DNA of 64,000 bases from Powellomyces hirtus (taxonomy: Eukaryota > Chytridiomycota > Chytridiomycetes > Spizellomycetales > Powellomycetaceae). The notes under the pieces were generated by a model. That model was not told the DNA's origin, did not search any database, and saw nothing but the letters and a program-made list of their open reading frames with translations. Position numbers and translations under genes: made by a program. How positions within the stretch are numbered: the stretch's first letter is position 1; every line of letters begins with the position of its first letter. Below, piece by piece: positions 29,336 through 41,000 of this stretch. The stretch covers positions 601,812-665,811 of the forward strand of contig JAHLKG010000020.1 in NCBI GenBank assembly GCA_025526995.1, given 5' to 3'.

Positions 29336-30724
29336 GGCGAACTCGACTGTGGGGGGCGAGGAGGGGGGGTAATCAATCTGCTAGGGGTTCTTGTGATTGG
29401 AGCCGGTGGACGTCGATGGGATTTTGGCAATTCCGAAGTCGCCAAGAGATTGAGAGCAAAATAAAAAATATGGCCCCAGGTGCAGGGATTCGGTTCTTTT
29501 GACTCCTGCGTTTCTGCTTTATACCAGTTCTGCCCTCTGGTCTCCGCCAATCAAAGTGTCGTCATGCACAAGAATGCATACGGTATCATTTCAGTAGGGC
29601 AGAACGTCTATGTGAGACGTAAGTACCCGCACGCCGTTATGTTGGCGTTTTCGTATATTCCAAGATGTAAAAGACCGTCCGCTCCGCCAGGCGCCGGCAG
29701 AGGTTGTTGAAAACATTGGTTTTGCGCTGGTCGCGCTGGTTGTGTCTCTCCAACTCGACGAAAAACGTCACGACTTCCATCCACAGGCGCAGATATAACT
29801 CGGAGCCTTCTCACTTGGTATGCTCAGCAAATTTGAGCGAAAGGCAGACGGGCTGTCCTGACCTGAGTTCGTCGTTCTGCTAGTCCAAAAGTCTCCGCTT
29901 TGTGTCGTCACACCGCGCGCGGACATTTCGCAACATGTCCGATTGTGGCGCATCTCATGCATTTCACAGCCACATTTCGACGCGTCGCCTCCGATGAGAC
30001 ATATACGAATATTCTTCTATGCAGGCTCAATAAACTTCCATTTTCATTGAAACGGATTAATGTTCGATAGATTAATACACTACTCACTTGCATCAGCCCT
30101 CCAGAGCCATTTCCCCCGGAAAAGGTGAATCCGAAGTGTCTTAAAAAACCCCCGGCGACGTTGCCTTGATCTGCTTATTTGAAGCCTGACGCGTGGAGGA
30201 TCATTATGTTGGGACGGCTGGCTGAGAGGTGTGTGCAAAGAGACCAATGAGGGAAACATGGGCTGCATTTTGCCGTAACTTCAACCAAACTCTTGCCACG
30301 TCGGAATAGTCCGCGCGGGAAATTGTGGTCTTTGTATGGACATAGGTTTCAAAGCCATGGCTGATTTGATGAACAAGTTTTATGGGCTTGACCAGAAATT
30401 GCCCTCAAGTTCTTTGAAAAAGTATCCGCCCAAGCTACGCGCAGCGTGCCACAATCAGCCCGACTCCCACCGGATTTTTGATTTTTGATCCCGGGCTGCG
30501 GCGCCTTCCGCGCCCTAGGATTTCAAAGTACGACTCAACATCTCTGGCCGGCTGTGTGGAGATTGAATTGATGTTGCGCAACGATGCCGCGAGGAAAGCC
30601 GTCAACAGACGGACGGAGAGAGCTGACTGCAAAAGATTTAAAACAGACCCACGTTTCGCGATCCGCGCTTTCACTGTAAAAGACTTCATCACTACAAACA
30701 ACGCCTAAGAACGGTAGCCACACT
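29336..30724. other. Divergent promoter region, 1.4 kb
   Basis: This separates the divergent starts of the exporter and the dioxygenase. No exon is supported. Shared regulation of both genes from here is possible; I did not identify a specific operator. Confidence 0.4.
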
Positions 30725-32276
30725 ATGCCTGCAGAGATAATCAGCACCACCCCTTCCGAGCACGACGCGAACAATGTAAAGCGGTTACGCAGTCTCCTGA
30801 TCGGGCATCGCTGGAGTTGACGCTGTCTCCGTTTCAAATCCAGGTTCTCTCGGCCTACTCAAACAAAAAGTCCGAAATCACTGTGCGGTTCGAAGATGGT
30901 CAAGAGGCCAAATTCCACTGTGTGTGGCTCCGCGATCATTGCAAATGCGACGACTGCTTCCATCCGACAACCAGGCAACGCATGGCCGATGTGACACAGT
31001 TGCCGCTGGACATCACAGTCAAAAGACTTGAGATCTCGCCCGAGGGCCAATATCTCCGCGTATCATGTGAGTAATCCCAAAATGACAATACTTGGAAATT
31101 GCGCTCATCCCAGGACTTTTTGTGATGACCACGCAGGGCTGCAGGAAGCGCACGAAAGCAGGTTCGAGCTGGAATGGTTGCGCCACAACTCTTACAACCC
31201 TCCTCTACGCAGAGTTGAACCGTGAGTTTTCTCTGTTGTTTGTCCTTGACTGGATTGCATTGAACCAACGTGTCGGTGACTTTAGCGCCCAAATCTTGTG
31301 GACTTCACAAGACCTGACACAAAATCTTCCGGTTGTCCAGTACGATGCGGTCATGTCGGATGACGAAGCGCTCAAGGCTTGGATCTTGAACATTGTAAGT
31401 TTGATCTGTGCCGCGTATGGAAACGTTTTGCAAAGATCTGATTTTTATGTTCTTGTCTTGGCAAAAGGAAACCTTTGGCATTAGCTTTGTCGATGGGATT
31501 CCCTCCACACCGGAAGCCACGGATGCTTTGGCCCGTCGCATCGCCTTTGTCCGTGAAACTCACTATGGCCTGACCCACGTCATTTCTGCGAATTTGGCCC
31601 ATGGGGACGCGGCGTTCTTGCCGGTCCATCTCCCTGCCCACGCCGATACGTGTTACTTTACCGACTCAGTAGGGTGAGTAAATTGCTGCGGAGTTTCAAG
31701 TGAAAGCGAAAAAAAGGAAGAACCACTGACAAGCTCTCTCGTGGGCTTAGGCTCCTGATGATGCATGTTTTGCATCACACTGGTGGAACCGGTGGTAACT
31801 CGACCTTTGTCGATGGGTTCGCTGTAGCTGACCATCTCCGAAAAGAGCATAGCTGGGCGTACGATGTATTGACGGTGGTGCCGGTGAGTTTCCACTCTGC
31901 AGGCGATAAAGAGACATTCATGGAACCGATCTACGCGTCGCCGATCCTGCGCAAAGACCCGATCTCGGGACAGCTGCTCCAGATTCGCCACAATAACGAA
32001 GACCGGTCGGTGCTCCGCGACGTCAGCCCTCAGCATGTCTCGATATTCTACGCTGCATTGCAGCTGTGGACGCGGCTGTTGAAAGACCCTGCTTTTGAAT
32101 ACAGCATCAAGATGCCCCGTGGACGAGCAGCCATTATCGACAACTGGCGTGTTCTGCATGGACGCACAGCATTTACTGGATCGAGATCACTTGCCGCTTG
32201 CTATCTGAACCGAGACGATTACAAGTCGAGGGTGAAGACGCTGCTGGAGGGCAATGTTTCCAAAAAGTTCTTGTGA
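30725..32276 (+). CDS. Trimethyllysine/gamma-butyrobetaine dioxygenase-family enzyme
   Basis: Six exons (30725-30775, 30817-31066, 31137-31221, 31286-31394, 31468-31673, 31751-32276) give 408 residues, close to fungal and animal trimethyllysine dioxygenases. The N-terminal zinc-binding domain is clear (FHCVWLRDHCKCDDCFHP). The catalytic TauD-like domain carries His-x-Asp in HADTCYF and the distal His with Arg in DNWRVLHGR, plus GGNSTFVDGF. This family uses Fe(II), 2-oxoglutarate and oxygen to hydroxylate trimethyllysine or butyrobetaine in carnitine synthesis. Location between the exporter and the synthetase leaves open recruitment to tailor the peptide or a lysine-derived precursor. The 41-nt first intron is unusually short; without it the ATG at 30725 is out of frame, and the downstream exon has an in-frame stop at 30715. 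Confidence 0.85.
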
Positions 32277-32686
32277 TGATGTTTAGAGTTTCTTATTTCA
32301 TAGTTTCAGCTGCATCTCCCCGGGATAGTCATACACGTATTTGTTTTTCTTGTCATATATAAAATTGGTGTTTAGAGTCATTTCAATTTGCGTCTTGCCG
32401 CCTTGATCGCTTGAAATATTGATACATAGGGAGTTTGAGGGACATGCATGCGTGCAGGACCGAATGGGTGCGTGATTGAATAGATAGCAAGAGCAGGAAG
32501 ACACGGGAAATGACGTATCTGGTTGACCGTTCCAACCATGCAACAGAAGACAAGGGGATGATTGAGTGGGAACAAGGTGGTTTCTCGCGGGACGCAGCAA
32601 CGCAATCCATCATCAGTTATCCATCCTCGTCCATGCAACAACCAAGCCTACAGTACTATGATGGGGTGACTGAGTGACTCGATCTT

Positions 32687-32688
<2 letters not shown>

Positions 32689-32723
<35 letters not shown>
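32689..32723. repeat. (GA)n microsatellite
   Basis: An uninterrupted run of about 17 GA dinucleotides lies upstream of the synthetase gene. Confidence 0.9.
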
Positions 32724-32726
<3 letters not shown>

Positions 32727-33058
32727 AATCGCTAGGGAGCGCATACTAGAATAATGCTCCGTGGATGGGAAATGAAGGAGGCCCATCCTATATCTATCCC
32801 ATCCTACTTAAACCCTCCGCGCGGTCCCCACTCCATCACTTGTATTAATCAATTACACTCCGCTCCCTCCCTCAACTCACCCAGTCAGTCACTCACTCAC
32901 CCAGTCACTCGACGGACGACTCACTCGGCGAGCGACTCACTCCTTCTGCCAGAGAGAGACAGACAGGCAGCCAGGCCGTCTCGTTTGTTGATTCATTGAT
33001 GTGATTGAACCAATGAATCTTCTTGTCGTCGACGTGCGTCTTTTTTTGTCGCCGCCCG

Positions 33059-33170
33059 CCCCCCGCCCGCCCTCCCTCCCTCCCTCCCTCCCTCCCTCCC
33101 TCCCTCCGCTCTTTCTCTCCCATTTGTTCGAGTCTGTCCGTCCGTCTGTCCGTCCGTCCGTCCAATCTCT
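33059..33170. repeat. CCCT and GTCC tetranucleotide repeats
   Basis: About ten CCCT units (33065-33107) are followed by GTCC/GTCT units (33130-33163), giving a long pyrimidine-rich plus strand about 350-450 bp upstream of the synthetase ATG. Confidence 0.85.
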
Positions 33171-33348
33171 CTCTTTCTCCCCCTCTCACCCCTTCCATCG
33201 TACAGCCGTCCGTACACATGCTTAAGCCCATACTCCGCCCACCCGCCCGCCCGTCTGCGCGCGGCAACTTTTGCACATGTCGGGTCGACCTACTGACTAA
33301 CAGAGGACTGACTGAAGCCCCGCATGCCTGAGAATTGTACAATGCAAA

Positions 33349-33355
33349 TATAAAA
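33349..33355 (+). promoter_or_regulatory. TATA box of the NRPS gene
   Basis: TATAAAA lies about 160 bp upstream of the ATG at 33513, followed by CT-rich sequence (CTTCTTCTACTTTCC) suitable for transcription starts. Confidence 0.5.
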
Positions 33356-33512
33356 CACTCAAAACGAGCATCAGCGAAGCCCTCTGCTTCTTCTACTTTC
33401 CATAGTTTCACTCCTTTATCGCAATTTCGTCTAGAACCTCGCTTTCTAGCGCAACACTCTACACGTTTCTTCCCACGATTATTACCTGGTATATCACCCT
33501 TATCAACACAAA

Positions 33513-36500
33513 ATGCCAGCAATCTCCAACGCCGGAAACCAGACCGCCTATCTGAACAGCTTTGAGGGCATGCCTGCCCCGGCAGCGTTTCCCTTGCCTC
33601 TGCCTTCACCCAAAGTCCCCAAACAAGGCGCCCAGTCCATCCTCATCGAGCTTACAGCGCAGTTGGCACAAAATGCCAAACACTTCTCCCGCGATCACAC
33701 TTGCGGATTAGAAGCCGTCATCTTTTCCGCTTGGGCCATCGTCCACTCCCGCTATCTCAACTCTGAGGATGTAACCTTTGGCGCAGACATGCGAGACCTT
33801 GCTTTGCTGACTGGAACCTTTTGCCCCCGGCCCTTACGAGTAGTCTTGTCTGCCCGCGACTTGAAAGCAAGCGCTCTGGTTCGCGCAGTTCACGCCGACT
33901 GTGCTCTCGCCAAGACAGAGAAGAGTCCTTCCATCAAAGACATTAAAGCCGCCGCTGGCGTGCCTCGGGATGAGCCCTTGTTCCGCGCAGCGATTGGCTT
34001 TTGGAACCGTGACGATGCTGCTCCCCACGTCTCGAGCGATCTCCCCATCATCCTCTGCATCGGCCAACGCAGTCTCACCGACGCTCCAACGGAAATCCTT
34101 TACGACGCGTCCGTCTTTACAAAAGAGGCAATGCAGGCGCTTGGAGGTCATTTCAACCAAGCCCTAAGCGGTTTGCTTGAAAACAGCTACGATTCCGTTG
34201 TAGCCGACATTAACATTTTGACCCCGAAAGAATCTCACACGATTCTCCACGACTTCAACGATAGCAAACCCGACATCTTCGAGGGCTACCTCGCTCCTCG
34301 CGACCAGTGGTGCCTGCAGATTCCTTTCGAGAAAAAGGTAACCTATCTGGCATTTGTCATCCGACCCTCAAATCGCTGGACTGAAACCACCAACTCGCCC
34401 CCATAAGGCCAAGCAGCACTTTGAAATGAATGCTGTTGAACACTACGACCGCACCATCACTTATGGACAGCTGAATGCACAAGCAAATCGCATTGCGCAC
34501 CAGCTCAGGCGGAACGGTGTCAAGCCAGGAGACTCGGTCGGTCTGCTTGTGACTCGATCCATTGAGATGGTGGTCGGTGTTTGGGCGATCATCAAGGTAG
34601 GCATTTGCTGCATCCGTCACATTGAAGGCAGCGCGATGCATGTCTTTACCGAGAAATAACGATGTGGCAATGTCCTTCGTTTCTTGCAGTCTTCTGCAGC
34701 TTATGTTGCAATCGATGCCACCTTCCCTCCCGCGCGCGTGCAATACATGTTGAGAGACGCAGGCTGTATTGCGATGCTGACCAACGTGGATGACCACGTG
34801 CAGGTAGCAGCCTGCAGCCCTCCAGACATGAAGCTCTCCGTCTTACGAGTTCAGGACTTTTCAAACCGTCTCGACAAGGAAGGCCTGGAAAATCCCAGTC
34901 TCCTCAACAACAGCGACCACGCTCTCTACCTCGTTTATACCTCGGGAACTACGGGGAAGCCCAAGGTTTGTCAAACTTTGCTCTCATGTAAAGAGATGAG
35001 GGCGATCAACTCACCGCCGTATCGTAACGAAAAACAGGGTGTCGAGGTCCCACATAAAACTATCTACAATCTCGTCCTCCATGGCGACGGTGGTCTCCGC
35101 AATACGGACGGAACTCGCATGATGCAGTTCAGCGCGATTGGATTCGATCTCCTCGCTTGGGAAATCTTTGCAACTCACTGTCGTGGGGGAACGCTGGTGG
35201 TTCGCCCTGATGAACTGGGCGAAGAGCTCGAACAAGCCCTGTATCGCATTGACACGCTCCTTATCACGCCCTCCGCGCTTTCCGTCGTGAGCCCCGATCA
35301 GTACCCCAATATCAAGAAGATTTGCGTCTCCGGAGAGGTTGATCGCGGCTGTTTGCGTCCTTTGTTGTGCTGCCTCTTACTGATGAAAGATACGTTGATG
35401 TAGCCCAACAACGCGGGAATCGTCAGCCGGTGGGGAAATCAAGTTTTGTTGATGAATGGATACGGTCCTGCGGAAACCCATGCCTCCCATGTGGGTATCA
35501 ACATCCCCGGAAAGCCCATAACCGTCGGTCGGATCATTCCTGGCAACACTTGCTACATCCTTGACCATAAAATGAGACATGTACCGATTGGAGGTGTGTG
35601 TCACATATACTTTGATTCCCGCTGCAAGAACTTGATGAAACTAATGGCACATAACAGTACCCGGTCTTGTGTATAGTGGAGGCGTAGGCGTCGGGAACGG
35701 ATACAGAAACCTCCCTGAGCTAAACGCTGAGAAATTCACCACCGATCCGTTTGCAAACGATGGGAGCAAGATGTACTGCACCGGCGATTTGGGCAGATGG
35801 ACTCTAAACGGAGAGCTGGAAGTGATTGGCCGGGCAGATCATCAGGTCAAGATCAACGGCTTCCGGGTCGAACTTGGCGAAGTGGAGACCGTTCTCGGCA
35901 GACTTCCCGGGGTCAGCAACGTATGCGTGCTGCATGAGTCAAAACAGCTCGTCGGCTTTATTTCGCCCCATACACTGAATGGTGACGTGCTCCGAACCGA
36001 AATGAAAAAGGTAGATATGTCGCCTTGTTCGAGCAAATCATGTGTTCCAAAGAATGCTGAACGCGGGTTCTCAACGTGGGCAGGTACTACCATATTATAT
36101 GGTGCCTTCAAAAATCATGACCCTTGAGATGCTGCCGATGACTGAGAACCGCAAAGTGGACCGACGAAAGCTTGCAACTTTGATCCAGACCAAATCAGCC
36201 ACAGCGACGGTGAGTCAGGATTCGACGTCAAAGCTCGCCAATCTCCCTTCTTCTTCTTCCGAACAGCTCTCGTCCGTTGAGGCGAAAATTGCATCCGTCT
36301 GGGCAGAAGTGCTGAAATTCCCCGTCGAGAGCATTGCCCCGGAAACCTCGTTTTTGACCATTGGCGGCGACAGCATTGGGGCGATTCTGGTGTCGGCTCG
36401 CCTGCGGAGAGCTCACGGCATGTACCTCTCTCCAACCGTCATCTTCGATAACCACATTCTGAGAGAACTCGCGTCGACTCCACAACTCTCCAAACGGAAG

Positions 36501-38084
36501 TCACCTGCGAAACCCGTGATCGACACTAGTCCGGTGCAGGGCGTGGTGGAGCTCACTCCCATTCAGCATTGGTTCCTAGAATGGGAGCCAGTCAATCCCG
36601 ATCACTACAACCAAACCTTCCTCCTCATTCCCAACAAGAAGTTGGTTCTGGACAAGATCTCCGAGACTATGACTGCTCTTGTCGCTCACCACGACATGCT
36701 TCGTGCCCGGTTCATCCTGAACCAGGAGGAAGGTACCATGCAACAGCGTATCCTTGGCCCCCATGAGCATCCTTCGATCATAGCCTCATCCCACGCCGCC
36801 GCGAATGAATCGGAAATGATGACAACGATCCGCGCGGTTCAGCGGTCGCTGCGTTTAGATGACGGTCCTATCATTGCAGCTGGATTGATTCAATTGGCGG
36901 ACGGTCAGCAAAAGTTGGTCATCACAGTCCACCACCTGGTCATGGATCTCGTTTCTTGGCGCATCTTGCTGGAAGATTTTCAAACTCTCTACACCGGTGC
37001 GGAGCCGCTGCCACCCAAGACGACCTCTTTCCGACAGTGGGCACTAAAGCAGTCCGAGTACGCGCGAACCCTGTCTTCAAACGTATGGCCCAATGCCATC
37101 CAAACCCGGCCCCCAATCGCATCCGACTACCCGGGCACAGCAACTCACCTCCACCGAGCGCATACCATGCGCCGAGTTACCGTCACAGTCCCGGCTGAGA
37201 CTATGCAGAAGATTTTTTCAGACGCCGTGCCTCGTTACCAGTGCACCGTGCTGGAGTTGTTGGTTGCGGCGCTTGCCCTGGCGTATGGTCAACAATTCGA
37301 TCGCGACGTCCTCGCTGTTGATCTCGAAGGACATGGCCGCGAGCCATGGGATGAAGAGCTGGACGTTTCCCGAACGCTGGGATGGTTCACTACCACCTTC
37401 CCAGTTGCCCTGCCTGCTCTCAGTAACAAAGCCATCGGAGGAGATGCAGCCTTGGTCAGCAAGGTGAAGGAAACAATTCGTGGCCTCCCTCTCAAGGGAC
37501 TTCCATACGGAGCCCTCAGGTATCTCACTAACAATCCGGCAAGCAAGGCATTCGTCGCATCCCACCCAACCTCGGAAATCATCTACAACTATTACGGAGC
37601 GTTTAATCAGCTGGAAGACAAGTCAGGTCTGCTGCAACTAGCCACCGACGAGTATCCCAATGGAGAGGACGACTACGAAAAAAATGAAATGCTTCGATAC
37701 CGGTTCAGCATTGAAACGTTGCAGCATCATGGAGTACTGGAAACCCGATTCCTCTACAGCTCCAAGGATTTCAATGAATCAACGGTGAAGGCTTTCGCGA
37801 CCAAGTTTGCCGACGCTCTGGAGATCTTGGCCGATCCTACCTGCGATCCTATCCAGCCTGATGTGGTGGAACAAGTGACTGCTGAATCGTCCATTCACCA
37901 CGCTCCGGAGTTCAGTCACTCAACCGTATCTGAGCCATCGACGGCTGTCCTGCGCTCAAATAGCAGTGAATATACACAGGAAGTTTGTCCATTTGAATTG
38001 TTAGATATGAACGTGGCCGAGAGACAATCCTTCTTGAGTAACATTCTAGAGGAACATCCTGTGATTGATGTGAATGACATCCAG
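33513..38084 (+). other. NRPS module 1: truncated C, A1, T1, E
   Basis: The protein begins at the hinge of a condensation fold (PLPSPKVPKQ) and keeps only the acceptor lobe; the HHxxxDG active site is absent, so this is an initiation module. A1 has IGFDLLAWEIF and NGYGPAETHAS; my by-eye pocket reading is DLWICSGASK. T1 carries GGDSI. The E domain shows TVHHLVMDLVSW, DLEGHGRE and RTLGWFTTTFPV, the hallmarks of an active epimerase, so the first residue is predicted to be D. Confidence 0.9.
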
Positions 38085-41000
38085 GTACATTTCGTGAGTA
38101 GGTTTTGGTGCTCGTTTGCGTCTCTAACAAATATCTCTCTATTCGTGCTAGGATGCGATGCCCTGCTCGCCGCTCCAGGAAGGCATTGTGGTTGCCGTCA
38201 TGTTGGAAAAGTCCCGATACACGTGGCAGACGGTTTACAAGATTCCTGGTGACGTCGACGCTTCTCGTCTCGAAGCGGCGTGGCGATCTGTTGTTCAGGG
38301 CAACGATATGCTTCGAACCGTCATCTGCTGGGCGGAAGGATTCCACAGCAGCTTCCGTGCTCTTCAGCTTGTTTTGAAGAGCGATCGGACTGTGTGGAAG
38401 AACATCGATTGCGGAAGCCAGGAAATTGAAGCGATCGTAAAACAGTACCTGGAAGAAGACGAACTTTGTGGGTTTACTCTGGGAAGTCCACTGGTCCGGT
38501 CCGCCCTTGTTTCGAAAGCGGGCGAGCCTTCGAGGTTCATCTTGACTGTCAACCATGCTCTGACCGATCAGTGGTCCTTGGACATGGTGGTTGAGGGTAT
38601 GAGGGAGCGATATCACCAACGTGCCCTCGAACCTTTTGGCCCGTTCTCAGAGTTCTTGAAATTCATGCTCGCCGAAGATTGGACGGAAGCCAAAGAGTTT
38701 TGGGCAGACCTTCTGCGAGGAGTGAAGCCGACCGAGTTTCCTAGGTGAGTTGCTTGCTGTTTTTTTCGTTTTGTCTGGCAAAGTATCTTACTCACCATCG
38801 CGGCGATAGATTACCTCCCAATGTGGCATGTCGGGCAGTCAACGAGTTTAACGCAAGCTATCCACTTGAGCTGGGCCAATTTTCTCGTGCTAATGGCATC
38901 TCGGCATCGGCTCTCGTTTATGGCGCCTGGAGTATCGTCCTCGGTGCCCGTGCCTCCACGAAAGATGTGGTTTTCGGGACTACATTCAGCGGCCGTTCCG
39001 CTCCCTTGGATGGAATTGAGCGCATTTGCGGGCCTTGCTTGAACATGCTTCCTTTTAGAGTCAGCATTGTTCCGGGGACGACGATCTTGGACTTTTTGAA
39101 GACGCTGCAGAAAAGAAATTCTGGGATGATGGAGTACGAGTCGACGCCAAAATCTGTTGTCTACGAAGCGGCCGGTGTCGACTCTCACAAGCTGTATGAC
39201 ACTTTCATCGCAATGCAGGTGCGCAATCTCACCGCGTCTCTACGATGCTTTTCATTCGCGAGACTGACGTTTGCTTCTCTAAATCTATTCTACTAGAATG
39301 TTGCGATTATGGACAGTGGCAACAACGACGCATCTCTCCATTTGGAGGTGGAACGAACCACCATGTCCGGTGACACGCCCATCCAAATCGAAGTCAGCGT
39401 AGCTTCCGGCGGCATCGATGTGATGTTCCGCTACGATGAGAAAATCACGTCTCGGGAGCAAATCGTTCTGCTCTCGCACCATTTGGCTGACGCCCTTGCG
39501 CATATGATGGAATCCCCGCAAGATCCGGTCGAGTGCGTGCCTCTATTGAGCGCATACGAGAGCAATATCCTCCATTCCTGGGGTCAGGGTCGTGCCGCGC
39601 CGATCCGCGGCATTTTTCTCCATCAATTGGTGCAGCAGCAGGCGGCTCGAACACCCGAGAAGACGGCGATGGAGTTCTATCGCGGAGGAAAGCTCACCTA
39701 TCGGAACCTTATGGAAAATGTGAATCGCTTAGGTCGGTACTTGCAGACTGCGGGCGTCCGATCTGGTGCGATGGTGCCGGTGTGCATGGCCAGGTCATTG
39801 GACATGCCAATCGCTCTCTTGGCCATTATGGCAGCGGGTGGGGCTTACGTGCCGATCAGCGAAAAAGCAACCGTGGAGCGTGTTCGTGACATCCTCAAGG
39901 CAACCAACGCCACTACGATTGTCACAACAAAAAGCCTTGCGCATCTTTTTGATTCCAAGGCAACTGGCTCGAAGGCGAAATGCGTAGTGCTCGATGAGCT
40001 GACAAGCGAGCTCGCAAGGTCCACTCCGGCGTCTTTGTTCACCCCAAACCTTCCGGCATCCGCCCTCGCCTTTGTCCTCTTCACTTCGGGATCCACGGGA
40101 GAGCCCAAGGGCGTCATGGTTCAGCATTCCAATGTCGTCAATTCGCTCAAGGCACACACCTTGTGGAATATCGGGGAACACTCTCGAGTGCTCAATGTTT
40201 CGCCATATACATTCGACCTGTCCGTCACGGACATCTTCCTTCCCCTCATTTCTGGTGGAACAGTTGTTCTTGCTTCGGACAATGATATTCAGAGTGATTT
40301 GGCCAGGGTAATTCGAGACACGCGTGTCGACCATATTGAAATGGTGCCATCCCTTGCGGAAACGGTCGATCCGGCTTCCGTCCGAAACCTGAAGAGCTTG
40401 GCCACCGCCGGGGAACCATTGACGGAAGCGTTGGTTCATCGTTGGGCGTCAAGGGTTCGCTTGATCAACAACTACGGTCCTACCGGTAAGTAATCGGGTT
40501 TTCAGGAAAAGGTCACGATTATCGTTTCTCATGCCCAATTTACGACTTGCAGAGACCACAATCCATTCACACTCGAAGGTTGTTGAAGAGAACGCAAATC
40601 CCATGAATGTCGGCTTTGCGATCGGTGACGTGGGCACCTACATCTTGAACGATGATCTCAGCATGGTGCCCATTACGATTGTTGGCGAGATCTACATCGA
40701 TGGAATGCAAGTTTGCCGAGGGTACCTGAATGGCACCGATACCGAAAACAAAGCGTTTGTTCCGCATCCTTTCAAGGAAGGCGGACGTCTCTACCGCACC
40801 GGGGATCTTGGACGATTCCAACCTGACGGCACACTGGAGATTGCTGGCCGTATCGGAATGCAAGTTAAAATCAACGGCCTGCGAATCGACCTGGAGGCTA
40901 TTGACAGCGTCATACTGCGCGAGAACGTCGTGGAAGCTGCCGTGACCCAGTCGGTCGAGTCGAGGGGCAAGCCATTGCTCGTGGCGTTCATTGTTGTCGG

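Larger units (their letters stand above)
32277..33512. other. Intergenic upstream of the synthetase, simple-repeat rich
   Basis: No gene is supported. It holds the 3' end of the dioxygenase transcript, a GA dinucleotide run, CCCT and GTCC tetranucleotide repeats and the synthetase promoter. Confidence 0.6.

Noticed and set aside
30478..30708. Plus-strand frame upstream of the dioxygenase as its first exon
   Set aside because: No donor/acceptor pair joins it in frame to the zinc-domain exon; an in-frame stop intervenes.
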